Assembly: GCA_903919145.1 (NCBI GenBank)
Contig: CAIXGW010000081.1
Span: 1 to 64,000, forward strand
Source: an uncultured Myxococcales bacterium
GTDB lineage: Bacteria > Myxococcota_A > UBA9042
Direction: 5' to 3'
DNA length: 64,000 nt
Part shown: piece by piece, positions 56,008 to 64,000 of the stretch
Layout of the letters: each line of letters starts with the position of its first letter
Position numbering within the stretch: the stretch's first letter is position 1
Made by a program: the position numbers and the translations under genes
The notes under the pieces: model-generated
Database searches by the model: none
What the model saw: only the letters and a program-made list of their open reading frames with translations
Told to the model about the DNA's origin: nothing

Positions 56008-58548
56008 CTATCCCTCGCCAGAGAACAGGGCGGACCACAAATCGATAGCTGGCTGCCGGCAATCGGCGTAGCGGTCTTCTGGGATCTTGGCCAACAGCTT
56101 GGTCAGCACAGCCACCGTGGCGGCAGAGAGGCTGGGCACCAACAGCCGCGGGTCGGGCACCGGCTCCAAGACGTGGGCGGCAAACACATTGCCTTGGCGG
56201 AAGGGCACTTCGCCGGCCACCAAGCGGTAGAGCAGCACGCCAAGGGCATAGATGTCGGTGGCGTCGGTGATGGCGCCGCCGGTCAGCTGTTCTGGCGCCA
56301 TGTAGTGCGGCGTGCCAAGCAGCAGCGAATACTCGCCAAAACCTTGGTCGGCCGCCCGCGCCAGGCCAAAATCAAACAGCTTGACCGTGCCGTCACTGGC
56401 GACCAGCACATTGTCTGGCTTGACGTCGCGGTGCAGGATCCCCTGGGCGTGGGCGTGATCCAAAGCCTCGCACAGCTGGCTGAACACCGAGTACAAAAAG
56501 CCAGTATCTGCAAGCGGTTTGCCGGGCAGCAAGTACTGGGCAAGGGGCACGCCGTCAACGAATTCCATGGCGTACCACAGCACACCATCAGCCTCGCCGA
56601 CATCGTAGATGTGCACGATATTGGGATGGTTTAGGCTGGCGGCCAGCTTGACTTCGCGCTGGAAGTAGCGCCGCGCCACATCGGTGCCCAGGGCCGACTG
56701 GATGAGCAGCTTGAGCACGACGTGGCGCTCCAGCAGGGTGTCGCGGGCTCGGTAGACCACCCCGAGGCCGCCTTGGCCCAGGATCTGCAAGTGGCTGTAG
56801 CGGTGGGCCAAGCTCTTGGGTACGCTGGCGGGCCAGTCGCTGAGCACGGGCTGCAGCTGACCGTGCAGCAGGGCCGGCGCAGTCGCTGCCGGCGCCGGGG
56901 TGGGGGCGACCACTGCGGGCGGCGGTCCGGGCTGGGGCTGCAAGGCTTGCCTTACCTCGGCGCGGTGGCTCGCGGCGTCGTGACCATACATGAAGGTGCT
57001 TTCGTTGAGGACCGCCGGGGCGGGCTGGCTTGTGCGCTGCGGTGCCGGCTGGCTCGCGCGCTGCGGTGCAGGCTGGGGCGGCGGGGCGGCGAGCGGTGCC
57101 GCGGCCGTCAGCGCCGAAATCAAGAGCTCGGGGTTGGTAGCGTCGGTCCAGTCGGCGGCCTCCGCGGGCCACTCGATGGCCGGTTCTTCGCTGGTCAGGG
57201 CATTCCAGGAGGCGCTGACCTGCGACTGTGGCGCGCCGGCACCGGGATGGGTGGGCTGGCGACCTGACCCCGCGGGCGATGGAGGGCTTGGATGGGCAGT
57301 GGCAGGGCTGGAGGCCAGGCGCTCGGGCAAATCATCAAAGAATATACCCGATTCGACCGCTCGGACAGCGCGCGGGGCGCTTGGCCGCAGGTCGCCCGCG
57401 TCGGCCGCAGACCGCGCCTGTGACCGCAGCGGGCCGCCGAGAAACGGCGCAGCCAGGCCATCTTGCACGGGTTGGCGGATCGTGTCGGCGGGCTGGCCGG
57501 CGGCAGGAAGATCGCTGGGATTGGGTTGGCCGGGCTGGCGGCGGGCTGGGCTGGGCCGGGCGGGATGCGGCTCAGCCACGGGCATTGGCGCGGTGGCGCG
57601 GCCGTCTTCCTCTGGTGAAGGCGGAGCCGCCTTGGCATTCCAAAGGGCCAGGTCGGGGGGCAACTCGACAACGGTGGGAGTCGGGCGCCGGCCAGAGCTG
57701 ATTGACGGAAACGCTGCCGAAGTCGAAGTATGCGGGACCGACACGGCCGGCGGCGCCTTGCCCCAGCCCAGCACCGCCGGCGAGGCGGGCTCAAGAGCCG
57801 GTGGCGGCGACTCGGCTTTGGAGGCTACAGCTGGCCGGCGGGGCTCAGTTGGCGCCGCGGCAGCCGCGGCTGGCGCGGCCCTTGGTTGGGGCAGCGGTAC
57901 CGCTGGCTCTGGACCCAGGGCAATGGGCGCGCCTGCAGCCGAGCGAGGCACCAGCACGGCAGTGCCAGGGGCCGGGCCGGTCGCGGTGCGTGCTGCCGAG
58001 ACAGCGGTCAGCGGGGCGGGCGCGGCAGGGGCTGTCGCGACCGTTGCTGGTGCGACTGGAGCTGGGTCGACAGGGTTAGGTGCGGCAGAGGGCGCCGCTG
58101 CAGACTCAGCCACCGCCTTGGCTGCGAACAGCCCGGACTGCTTGGTATCCTGGTTCCAGTGCAGCCAGGCGCGGCCCTCGGCATCGACTGGCAGCGGTGG
58201 CAATTCGGCCCAGCGCAAGTGCTCGGCGGCAAAGGCCCGCAAGGCAGCGTCACCGGCTGCGCAGCACAGAGACCGCAGCTGCGCGCCAAATCCAGGCGGC
58301 GTCAGACCACCGCGCGGGCTGGTCCACGCCACCTCTGCCACACACTCAATCGCCGGTCCGTCGTGGCCTTGAGGCCGCAGGATGACCGTCAACTGACTCT
58401 GCGGAGGTAGCGGCTTCTTGCACGAAAAGAAGGCGCCGCCGCGGCTGAGGCTGGTGCAGACCACCTCAAACGGCGCAGAGCCGGCCGGGCGAGCCTCACC
58501 TGTTACCAAGCACGGATAGCGCATCTGCTTGCGGCGATCTTCGAACAT
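56008..58548 (-). CDS. PilZ-domain Ser/Thr protein kinase
   Basis: The 846-aa product begins with a PilZ domain (residues 1-100; FEDRRKQMRYPCLVTG, SLSRGGAFF, VAWTSPRGGL), a ~450-residue linker rich in Pro, Ala and Gln, and a C-terminal Hanks-type kinase (about 555-830). Kinase motifs are GQGGLGVVYRA (P-loop), VVLKLL (Lys), HRDVKPDNVLV (catalytic loop) and DFGLAR (Mg loop), then APE as GTPHYMAPEQ. No membrane segment is seen, so it acts in the cytosol. In PilZ the expected DxSxxG is SLSRGG here, so the first Asp/Asn is Ser. The start at 58548 begins just before the PilZ motif. Confidence 0.88.
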   Translation of the reverse strand: MFEDRRKQMRYPCLVTGEARPAGSAPFEVVCTSLSRGGAFFSCKKPLPPQSQLTVILRPQGHDGPAIECVAEVAWTSPRGGLTPPGFGAQLRSLCCAAGDAALRAFAAEHLRWAELPPLPVDAEGRAWLHWNQDTKQSGLFAAKAVAESAAAPSAAPNPVDPAPVAPATVATAPAAPAPLTAVSAARTATGPAPGTAVLVPRSAAGAPIALGPEPAVPLPQPRAAPAAAAAAPTEPRRPAVASKAESPPPALEPASPAVLGWGKAPPAVSVPHTSTSAAFPSISSGRRPTPTVVELPPDLALWNAKAAPPSPEEDGRATAPMPVAEPHPARPSPARRQPGQPNPSDLPAAGQPADTIRQPVQDGLAAPFLGGPLRSQARSAADAGDLRPSAPRAVRAVESGIFFDDLPERLASSPATAHPSPPSPAGSGRQPTHPGAGAPQSQVSASWNALTSEEPAIEWPAEAADWTDATNPELLISALTAAAPLAAPPPQPAPQRASQPAPQRTSQPAPAVLNESTFMYGHDAASHRAEVRQALQPQPGPPPAVVAPTPAPAATAPALLHGQLQPVLSDWPASVPKSLAHRYSHLQILGQGGLGVVYRARDTLLERHVVLKLLIQSALGTDVARRYFQREVKLAASLNHPNIVHIYDVGEADGVLWYAMEFVDGVPLAQYLLPGKPLADTGFLYSVFSQLCEALDHAHAQGILHRDVKPDNVLVASDGTVKLFDFGLARAADQGFGEYSLLLGTPHYMAPEQLTGGAITDATDIYALGVLLYRLVAGEVPFRQGNVFAAHVLEPVPDPRLLVPSLSAATVAVLTKLLAKIPEDRYADCRQPAIDLWSALFSGEG

Positions 58549-58765
58549 CCACCGATTCCTCAGCTCGGCCTGCCAGACTACCCGCTGCCTGCGTGGGCGT
58601 GCGCCGATCCCAAAACCGCCATTGTGCGCTCGGTTACTGCCGCGCACAAGCGCTGCCTGGCGGCCCCGCACGGCTATCGCGAGACCGGGAGCTTCGCCAG
58701 CGCTGCCAAAGCCGCCGCTGCGGCGCCGCCTTGACCGCAGGGCCAGCCGCAGCCACCATCGGCCC

Positions 58766-59809
58766 ATGAACTCCGTCTCCCTCAGCAAGATCCGCGGTCA
58801 TCGCCTCCAGCTGGACATCCTGGGGCGTCTCATCGCCAGTGGCCGCCACGGTCACGCCTATTTGTTTGAGGGGCCAGAAGGGGTTGGCAAGCTGACGGTC
58901 GCCAAAGCTCTGGTGGCGCGTCTGGCGTGCTGGGGGGCTGGCTCCAGTGATCTCGACCCGTGCGGGCACTGCCGCTCTTGCTCGGCGCTGGAGCACGAGG
59001 ACCACCCCGACCTGAAAGTGCTGCTGAAAGACGGCGTCTCCATCAAGATCGACCAGGTGCGCGAGGCGATCCAGCGTCTGCGCTACGATCCCGTGGTCGG
59101 GCGGGTCAAGGCAGTGCTGATCGACGCAGCCGACACCCTGCGAGAAGAAGCCGCCAATGCGCTGCTCAAGACCCTAGAGGAGCCGCCCCCTGCCACCATT
59201 TTTGTGCTGGTCACCGCCAAGCCGCAGGTCTTGCTAGAGACCATCCGATCGCGGTGCCAGTCGCTGCGGTTTGCCGACTTGCCAGAGGTGGACCTTGCGG
59301 AATTGCTGGTAGAACAAGGGCAAGCCCGGCCCATGGCCATGACCGCGGCGGCGCTGGCCCAGGGTTCGCTGACCCAGGCGCGCCACCTGTGCGATCCGGG
59401 CCGCCTGGCCGTGGCCGACCTGGTCGCCAGTTTTGCGCTGCGGCTGGGCCAGGATGCACCGGCGACTGCGGCGCCCTTTACCGATCAGTTGCTCGCCCAG
59501 TTTGCCAGCGCCAGCGGCGAGGAGAAGGTCCGGCGCGATCTGGCCCGCGAAGACCTGGTGCTGGCCCTGGACGCGCTGCGGGCCGTGCTGCGCGATGTGC
59601 TGATGGTGCAGTGCGGTCAGGATGTGCAGCGGCTGCCGCACGCGCGCCACGCAGTGGCAGTGCAGGCCATGGCCGACCGCGTAGACCCAGAGAAGCTCGC
59701 CAAGGGCATAGAGCTCTGCCAGCGGTTAGAGGGGCGCCTGCAGCTCAACCCCAACACCAAGCTGGCGTGGATCGCGCTGCTGGTCGAGCTCGGCACGCTG
59801 CTGCGCTGA
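58766..59809 (+). CDS. holB: DNA polymerase III subunit delta-prime
   Basis: The 347-aa product is a clamp-loader subunit. It has a Walker A-like GPEGVGKLT, a zinc module with Cys in ACWGAGSS and CGHCRSC, the Walker B-like VKAVLIDAADTL, the segment ANALLKTLEEPPPATIFVLV and the SRC motif RSRCQSLRF. These are the marks of DnaX-like ATPases of the delta-prime family, with the Walker A Lys followed by Leu-Thr. HolB loads the sliding clamp with DnaX and HolA. The ATG at 58766 is chosen because it precedes the conserved SKIRGHRLQL segment. The gene stands divergent from the PilZ-kinase and has 173 bases without a gene downstream. Confidence 0.95.
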   Translation: MNSVSLSKIRGHRLQLDILGRLIASGRHGHAYLFEGPEGVGKLTVAKALVARLACWGAGSSDLDPCGHCRSCSALEHEDHPDLKVLLKDGVSIKIDQVREAIQRLRYDPVVGRVKAVLIDAADTLREEAANALLKTLEEPPPATIFVLVTAKPQVLLETIRSRCQSLRFADLPEVDLAELLVEQGQARPMAMTAAALAQGSLTQARHLCDPGRLAVADLVASFALRLGQDAPATAAPFTDQLLAQFASASGEEKVRRDLAREDLVLALDALRAVLRDVLMVQCGQDVQRLPHARHAVAVQAMADRVDPEKLAKGIELCQRLEGRLQLNPNTKLAWIALLVELGTLLR

Positions 59810-59982
59810 CCGCCCCAGAGAGGGGTGTGCAGAGAACCTGTAAGCGCGACGGCCGATTGCACGGAATAGTTGCGGCGCTTGCAAAGGGTCGGCACACTCA
59901 AGGTGGTATGCCCTGTGGTCCGCATCCGCGGCTCGGCAGGCACGGCCACCCCCGCCTTCTCCTCCACACCAGCGAGTAGCCC

Positions 59983-62900
59983 ATGTCTATGCCAGCACTT
60001 TTAGGGCCTCGACGCCATTTGGCCAGCCAGAGGGACGATTTGCCGTTGCCCGTGCGCCCGCGGCGGCTGGCTTGGGTCGCCGTCTTGGCCGCTTTGCTGT
60101 CCTTGACGGCAGGCTGCGGCGAAGATGAGACCGTCGCCGGCGCAGCCGCTGCGGCCGATGGAACGGCGGTTTCCGACAGCGAATTGGCTGGGTCAGACGG
60201 CGCCAGTGGCGACGCCGCCGTGGCAGACGCGCCGGCCGACGCCGTTGCCGATGTCCAGGCCGACGGAGCTGCGGAAGTGGCCCAAGATGTGCCCGCCGCA
60301 GACCTGCCCCCGCCCGACACCGGGCCGGCCTGCAAGCCCGACCACTGCCTGATTGGCAGCGACTGTCTGGCCAACCTGGCCAAGCACCCGGTCAATCCTT
60401 GCCTGCGCTGTGTGGCCGCGCTGGACACTACCAACTGGAGCCCGTGGGACGGCGGTGTCGACGGCCAGGGCAGCTGCGATGACGGCGATCCGTGCTCGGT
60501 GGCCGACAGCTGTAGCGGCGGCAAGTGCAGTGGCGCCGGCAAGGTCTGCGATGACGCCAACCCCTGCACCGATGACAAGTGCGACCTCGCCGGTGGCTGC
60601 ACCGCCACTGCCAACAGCGACCCTTGCGATGACGGCAGCGTCTGCACCCAGGGGGATTTGTGCAAGGGCAGCGCGTGCTTGCCCGGAAGCCAGACCCTGA
60701 CTTGCGACGACGGCAACCTTTGCACCACCGATGCCTGCGACCCCAAGCAAGGCTGCACGCTGGCCAACAACGCGACCCCTTGCGACGACGGCGACGCTTG
60801 CACCCAGGGCGACCTGTGCAAGGGCGGCAGCTGCGCCTCTGGGGCCGCCGTTTCGTGCGATGACGGCACGGTCTGCACCATCGACAGCTGCGACCCCAAG
60901 AAGGGCTGTGGCCACAAGTCGGTGGCCGACCTCTGCACGGACGACAACCCCTGCACCGACGAGGGCTGCGACGCCAAAAAGGGCTGCGTCTTTCCGTTCA
61001 ACACCAAGCCCTGCGACGACGTCAACAAGTGCACCCAAGCTGATACCTGCAGCAATGGCGCGTGCTTGGGCCAGGCCGTGCCGCTGGATGACGCCAACAC
61101 CTGCACCGACGACAGCTGCAACCCCCAAACCGGCGTGGCCCACACGGCCAACACGTTGCCCTGCGACGACGACAACAAGTGCACCCTGGAAGACACCTGC
61201 GGCGGCAGCGCCTGCCAGCCCGGCAACAAGCCGCTGGCCTGCGACGACGGCAACCTCTGCACCGATGACGGCTGCGACCCCAAGAAAGGCTGCACCCTGG
61301 CCAACAACACCACGCCCTGCAATGACGACGACGCCTGCACCGAGAAGGACACCTGCAGCTCGGCCGCCTGCGTGGGCAGCAAGGTCAACTGCGACGACGG
61401 CAATGCCTGCACCGCCGACGCCTGCGACAAGAAGTCCGGCTGCAAGAGCACGCTGATTGTCTCTAACGCCTGCCGCCCGGTCATCGAAGTCGAGTACCCG
61501 CCGCGGGCCGCCACGATTCAGCAGGCGGGGGCCGGCATTACCGTCAAGGGCAAGGTCAAGTCAGGCGCGGGGCCGATTACCTCTTTCGTCTTGAATGACA
61601 AGCCGGTGTCGGTGGCCAAAGACGGCTCTTTCGCCGTGCCCTACACCTCGCAGGTCGGCGGCAACACCCTGGTCTTTGACGCGGCCGACAGCTTTGGCAG
61701 CAAGAAGCGCCGGGTGCAGGCCTTCTTGTGGTCCAGCGTCTACTACAAGCCGGACATCGCCAAGGCCGGCACTGGCATGGTCGACCCGGGCCTGGCCTTC
61801 TGGTTGGCGCAGTCGGTCATTGACGATGGCAACCACAAGGTGCCGCCGCCGCCCAACGACCTCGCCACGCTGTTCGAACTGGCGATTCAGAACCTCAAGC
61901 TAGCCGACCTCATCAAGAACCCGGTGTATTCGGCCAACGGCTCAACGGTCAACTTGACCAACCTCAAGTACGAGCCGGCCAAAGTCACTCTGAAGGCCCG
62001 GCCCGGCGGCTTGGCGATGACGGCCAAAATCAACAACGTCAGCGGAGACTTGTCTGGTACGGCCAAGGTCTGCGTGCTGTTCTGCTTCAACCTCAACGTC
62101 GATGGCAAGCTGACCATGAGCAGCATCGACATCGCCACCGACGTCAACCTGAGCGTGGCCCCGGACCACAAGCTGCAGACCAAGATGGTCAACACCAAGG
62201 TGACGCTCAACAATGTCGATGCGACCTTGAGCAATACGGTGCTGAACTTCCTGATTGGCTTTGTGGTAGACGCCGTCCTCAACTCGTTCAAGCCGCAGCT
62301 AGAAAAGGCGTTCGCCGAGCAGGTGGTGGCCAACCTTGAGCCGCAGCTTTCGGGCGCGCTGGGGGCGCTGGCTCTCAACGCCAGCTTTGACATCGCCAAG
62401 CTCGACGGCTCGGGCAAGAAGATCACCTTGAATTTACAGTCCGATTTCTCCAGCGTGGGCTCAGGCACCGACGGCTTGGCCTTCTTGGAGCGCGCCCGCA
62501 TCACCACCGTCAAGGCGACGCCCTATGACAATCTGGGCATCCCGGGTCGCATTGGCTGTGGCAAATCCGCGCAGCAACTGGAGATCCTCAAGGCTAAGCC
62601 GCTAGAGTTGGTCATAACGGACGATACCTTCAACCAGATTCTGTGGGGGACTTGGCAGGGAGGCCTGTTTGAGTTCCCGGTGCCGGCGTCGATGCTGGGC
62701 AATGTCGACCTGGCGCAGTACGGCGTTTCGGACCTGACGCTGAAGGTCTCTGGCATGCTGGCGCCGACCATGAGCGACTGTGCGACTGGCGAGCTAACCG
62801 CTCACATCGGCGACTTTAGGATCGATGCCAAGCTCAAGCTGTTCGGCCAGCAGATGGATGTCGTGCTGTACGCGTCCTTCTTGGCCGGGGTGACGGTCAA

Positions 62901-63201
62901 GGCCGTCGGCAGTGAGATCGGCATTTCGCTCGATACGATCAAGTCCAAGGCCCTGCAGGTCGACGTGCAGCAAGACAATATGGTGAGCAGCGAGGGGGTG
63001 CTTGAGAAGCTGGTGTCGGATGCGCTGCTCGATAACCTGGTGGCACAGCTCGGCGGCACTGCGCTTGGCACCTTCCCGATTCCTTCCATTGACCTAAGCA
63101 AGTCCTTGCCCGGCCTGCCTCCCGGCACCGGCATTGGCATCGCGGTGGAAACGACGACCCGCAAGAACGGCAACACCATCGTCGGAGGAAAGCTCAAGTG
63201 A
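59983..63201 (+). CDS. Cys-repeat lipoprotein with a possible BPI/TULIP-like lipid-binding domain
   Basis: The 1072-aa product has a lipoprotein signal ending SLTAGCGE, an Ala/Asp-rich linker, and about 15 Cys modules of the CDDGNLCTTDACDPKQGC type up to about residue 495. An Ig-like segment follows (about 500-585). The last ~480 residues are long amphipathic strands and helices such as FVVDAVLNSFKPQLEKAF, LELVITDDTFNQILWGTWQG and PSIDLSKSLPGLPPGT. This layout (strands, a hydrophobic helix with paired pro/Lys, a buried Trp, pseudo-repeat) recalls BPI/LBP/CETP (TULIP) proteins that bind lipids, but this is by eye. Phe codons before G are mixed (TTC or TTT) in this part, unlike most of the window. 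Confidence 0.75.
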   Translation: MSMPALLGPRRHLASQRDDLPLPVRPRRLAWVAVLAALLSLTAGCGEDETVAGAAAAADGTAVSDSELAGSDGASGDAAVADAPADAVADVQADGAAEVAQDVPAADLPPPDTGPACKPDHCLIGSDCLANLAKHPVNPCLRCVAALDTTNWSPWDGGVDGQGSCDDGDPCSVADSCSGGKCSGAGKVCDDANPCTDDKCDLAGGCTATANSDPCDDGSVCTQGDLCKGSACLPGSQTLTCDDGNLCTTDACDPKQGCTLANNATPCDDGDACTQGDLCKGGSCASGAAVSCDDGTVCTIDSCDPKKGCGHKSVADLCTDDNPCTDEGCDAKKGCVFPFNTKPCDDVNKCTQADTCSNGACLGQAVPLDDANTCTDDSCNPQTGVAHTANTLPCDDDNKCTLEDTCGGSACQPGNKPLACDDGNLCTDDGCDPKKGCTLANNTTPCNDDDACTEKDTCSSAACVGSKVNCDDGNACTADACDKKSGCKSTLIVSNACRPVIEVEYPPRAATIQQAGAGITVKGKVKSGAGPITSFVLNDKPVSVAKDGSFAVPYTSQVGGNTLVFDAADSFGSKKRRVQAFLWSSVYYKPDIAKAGTGMVDPGLAFWLAQSVIDDGNHKVPPPPNDLATLFELAIQNLKLADLIKNPVYSANGSTVNLTNLKYEPAKVTLKARPGGLAMTAKINNVSGDLSGTAKVCVLFCFNLNVDGKLTMSSIDIATDVNLSVAPDHKLQTKMVNTKVTLNNVDATLSNTVLNFLIGFVVDAVLNSFKPQLEKAFAEQVVANLEPQLSGALGALALNASFDIAKLDGSGKKITLNLQSDFSSVGSGTDGLAFLERARITTVKATPYDNLGIPGRIGCGKSAQQLEILKAKPLELVITDDTFNQILWGTWQGGLFEFPVPASMLGNVDLAQYGVSDLTLKVSGMLAPTMSDCATGELTAHIGDFRIDAKLKLFGQQMDVVLYASFLAGVTVKAVGSEIGISLDTIKSKALQVDVQQDNMVSSEGVLEKLVSDALLDNLVAQLGGTALGTFPIPSIDLSKSLPGLPPGTGIGIAVETTTRKNGNTIVGGKLK

Positions 63202-64000
63202 TGATCAACTCGCGATGGACAAAGGGATGGACCGCTCTAGTGGTGGCAGGCGTCGTGGCGCTTGGCGGATGTGCGGAAGACGAGCCTGCGACGGTAGGGG
63301 CCGGCAGCACGGATGCTTCGGGCAGCGATACCTCCGCAGCTGATGCAGCTCAGGATGCTGCCGTGGCGGAGGACTCCGGGGGCGGGGTCACGGACGGCAT
63401 GGCTTTCCCGGATGGCGCTTCTGTGGACACCGGCGGCAGCGATGCAACCACTGCGGACAGCGATCCGGTGGATGTGCCGCCAGTGGACACTGGCCCGACA
63501 GAGTGCACGGCCGATGAGAAGAAGGCCTGCAGCGATGGCTTGGACTGCACCGAAGACAGCTGCACCATTGCCTGGGGCAAGCCGCTGTGCGCCTGGAAGT
63601 TCAAGCCAGGCGCATGCTTGATTGGCGGCCTGTGCCGGCAGAAGGGCGACGCCAAACCTGGCGATGCCTGCGCCCAGTGCCTGCCCGATCAGGCCACCAC
63701 TACCTGGTCGGTCGCAGCCGATGGCGCCGCTTGCGATGACGGCGACCTGTGCACCTGGAATGGCAAGTGCGCCGGAAAGAAGTGCAATTCAGAGGTCTTG
63801 AAGTGCGATGACCAGAACCCGTGCACGGCCGATGTCTGCGACCCCAAGAAGGGCTGCGGCTATCCGTTCAAAGACGGCCTGGCCTGCGACGACGGCAGCG
63901 CCTGCTCGCAGAAAGACCTGTGCGCCCAGGGCAAATGCATTGGCAACTCGCCGCTGAACTGCAACGACGGCAATCCGTGCACCGACGACGCCTGCGACCT
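63201..64000 (+). CDS. Cys-repeat lipoprotein, N-terminal part (cut by the window end)
   Basis: This open frame starts at ATG 63201, overlapping the stop of the preceding gene (TGATG), and stays open to the window end (266 codons). It encodes a lipoprotein signal ending VALGGCAE, an Asp/Ser/Thr/Gly-rich linker of about 70 residues, and then Cys modules (CSDGLDCTEDSC, CDDGDLCTWNGKC, CDDQNPCTADVCD, CDDGSACSQKDLC, CNDGNPCTDDACD). The repeats are of the same type as in the upstream gene. The overlap suggests that the two proteins are made together and may act in one complex. The C-terminus and any special domain lie outside the window. Confidence 0.85.
   Translation, partial: MINSRWTKGWTALVVAGVVALGGCAEDEPATVGAGSTDASGSDTSAADAAQDAAVAEDSGGGVTDGMAFPDGASVDTGGSDATTADSDPVDVPPVDTGPTECTADEKKACSDGLDCTEDSCTIAWGKPLCAWKFKPGACLIGGLCRQKGDAKPGDACAQCLPDQATTTWSVAADGAACDDGDLCTWNGKCAGKKCNSEVLKCDDQNPCTADVCDPKKGCGYPFKDGLACDDGSACSQKDLCAQGKCIGNSPLNCNDGNPCTDDACD

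Noticed and set aside
56008-56050. Third copy of the metal-cluster palindrome (ACCACAAATCGATAG)
   Set aside because: Only a half-site, and it lies inside the kinase coding sequence.

Overview
This 64-kb window is GC-rich, densely coded bacterial DNA. No rRNA, tRNA, CRISPR array or complete prophage was seen. Several traits point to a delta-proteobacterial lineage such as Myxococcota or a relative. These are very large secreted lipoproteins built from Cys-rich MopE-type, EGF-type and 'CDDGNxCT' repeats, a PilZ plus Ser/Thr-kinase fusion, VIT/VWA surface proteins, and a Sec-type (clade II) nitrous oxide reductase cluster. This placement is inference from family content; no marker gene was compared.

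Layout. 1-2.74 kb: a REP-associated (RAYT-like) transposase, an unusual direct-repeat field, and a four-gene overlapping operon with a HEPN-like protein and a minimal SMC/OLD-like ATPase. Codon use here differs from the rest, so it looks acquired. 2.95-4.33 kb: an ArsC/Spx-like protein and a PAP2 phosphatase. 4.56-10.79 kb: two divergent giant lipoproteins, one with MopE-type repeats, the other with about 15 EGF-like repeats and a C-terminal haem-c motif. 10.8-15.2 kb: a minus-strand cassette of two ABC ATPases, two permeases and a lipoprotein. 15.6-16.7 kb: two small conserved genes.

17.0-29.8 kb: an eight-gene plus-strand operon resembling the E. coli ygf/yge/xdhD/ssnA anaerobic purine (urate) catabolic genes: a YgfK-like iron-sulfur protein, carbamate kinase, YgeW, YgeY, a FeS/molybdenum hydroxylase, an SsnA-like amidohydrolase, and two fold-type-II PLP enzymes where E. 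coli has ygeX. The likely flow is oxidation of the purine, ring opening by hydrolases, ammonia release by PLP enzymes, and ATP from carbamoyl phosphate through YgeW and carbamate kinase.

29.8-38.8 kb, minus strand: GST, a fasciclin-like lipoprotein, nosY, nosL, nosF, nosD, a NosB-like membrane protein, a c-type cytochrome and nosZ. NosZ reduces N2O; cytochrome c is the probable donor; NosDFYL mature the copper centre. 39.4-45.6 kb: a four-repeat helical protein and two Cys-rich lipoproteins.

45.9-51.9 kb: a probable zinc (or manganese) acquisition unit: outer-membrane barrel, ZnuA-like binding protein, a CHGGHCH lipoprotein, a small lipoprotein, ZnuC-like ATPase, and a ZnuB-like permease with a His-rich tail. 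Two near-identical 18-bp palindromes bracket it and may bind a metalloregulator. 52.0-64.0 kb: a VIT/VWA/YfaP-like lipoprotein, a small membrane protein, the PilZ-kinase, DNA polymerase III delta-prime, a Cys-repeat lipoprotein with a possible BPI/TULIP-like lipid-binding domain, and the start of another Cys-repeat lipoprotein cut by the window edge.
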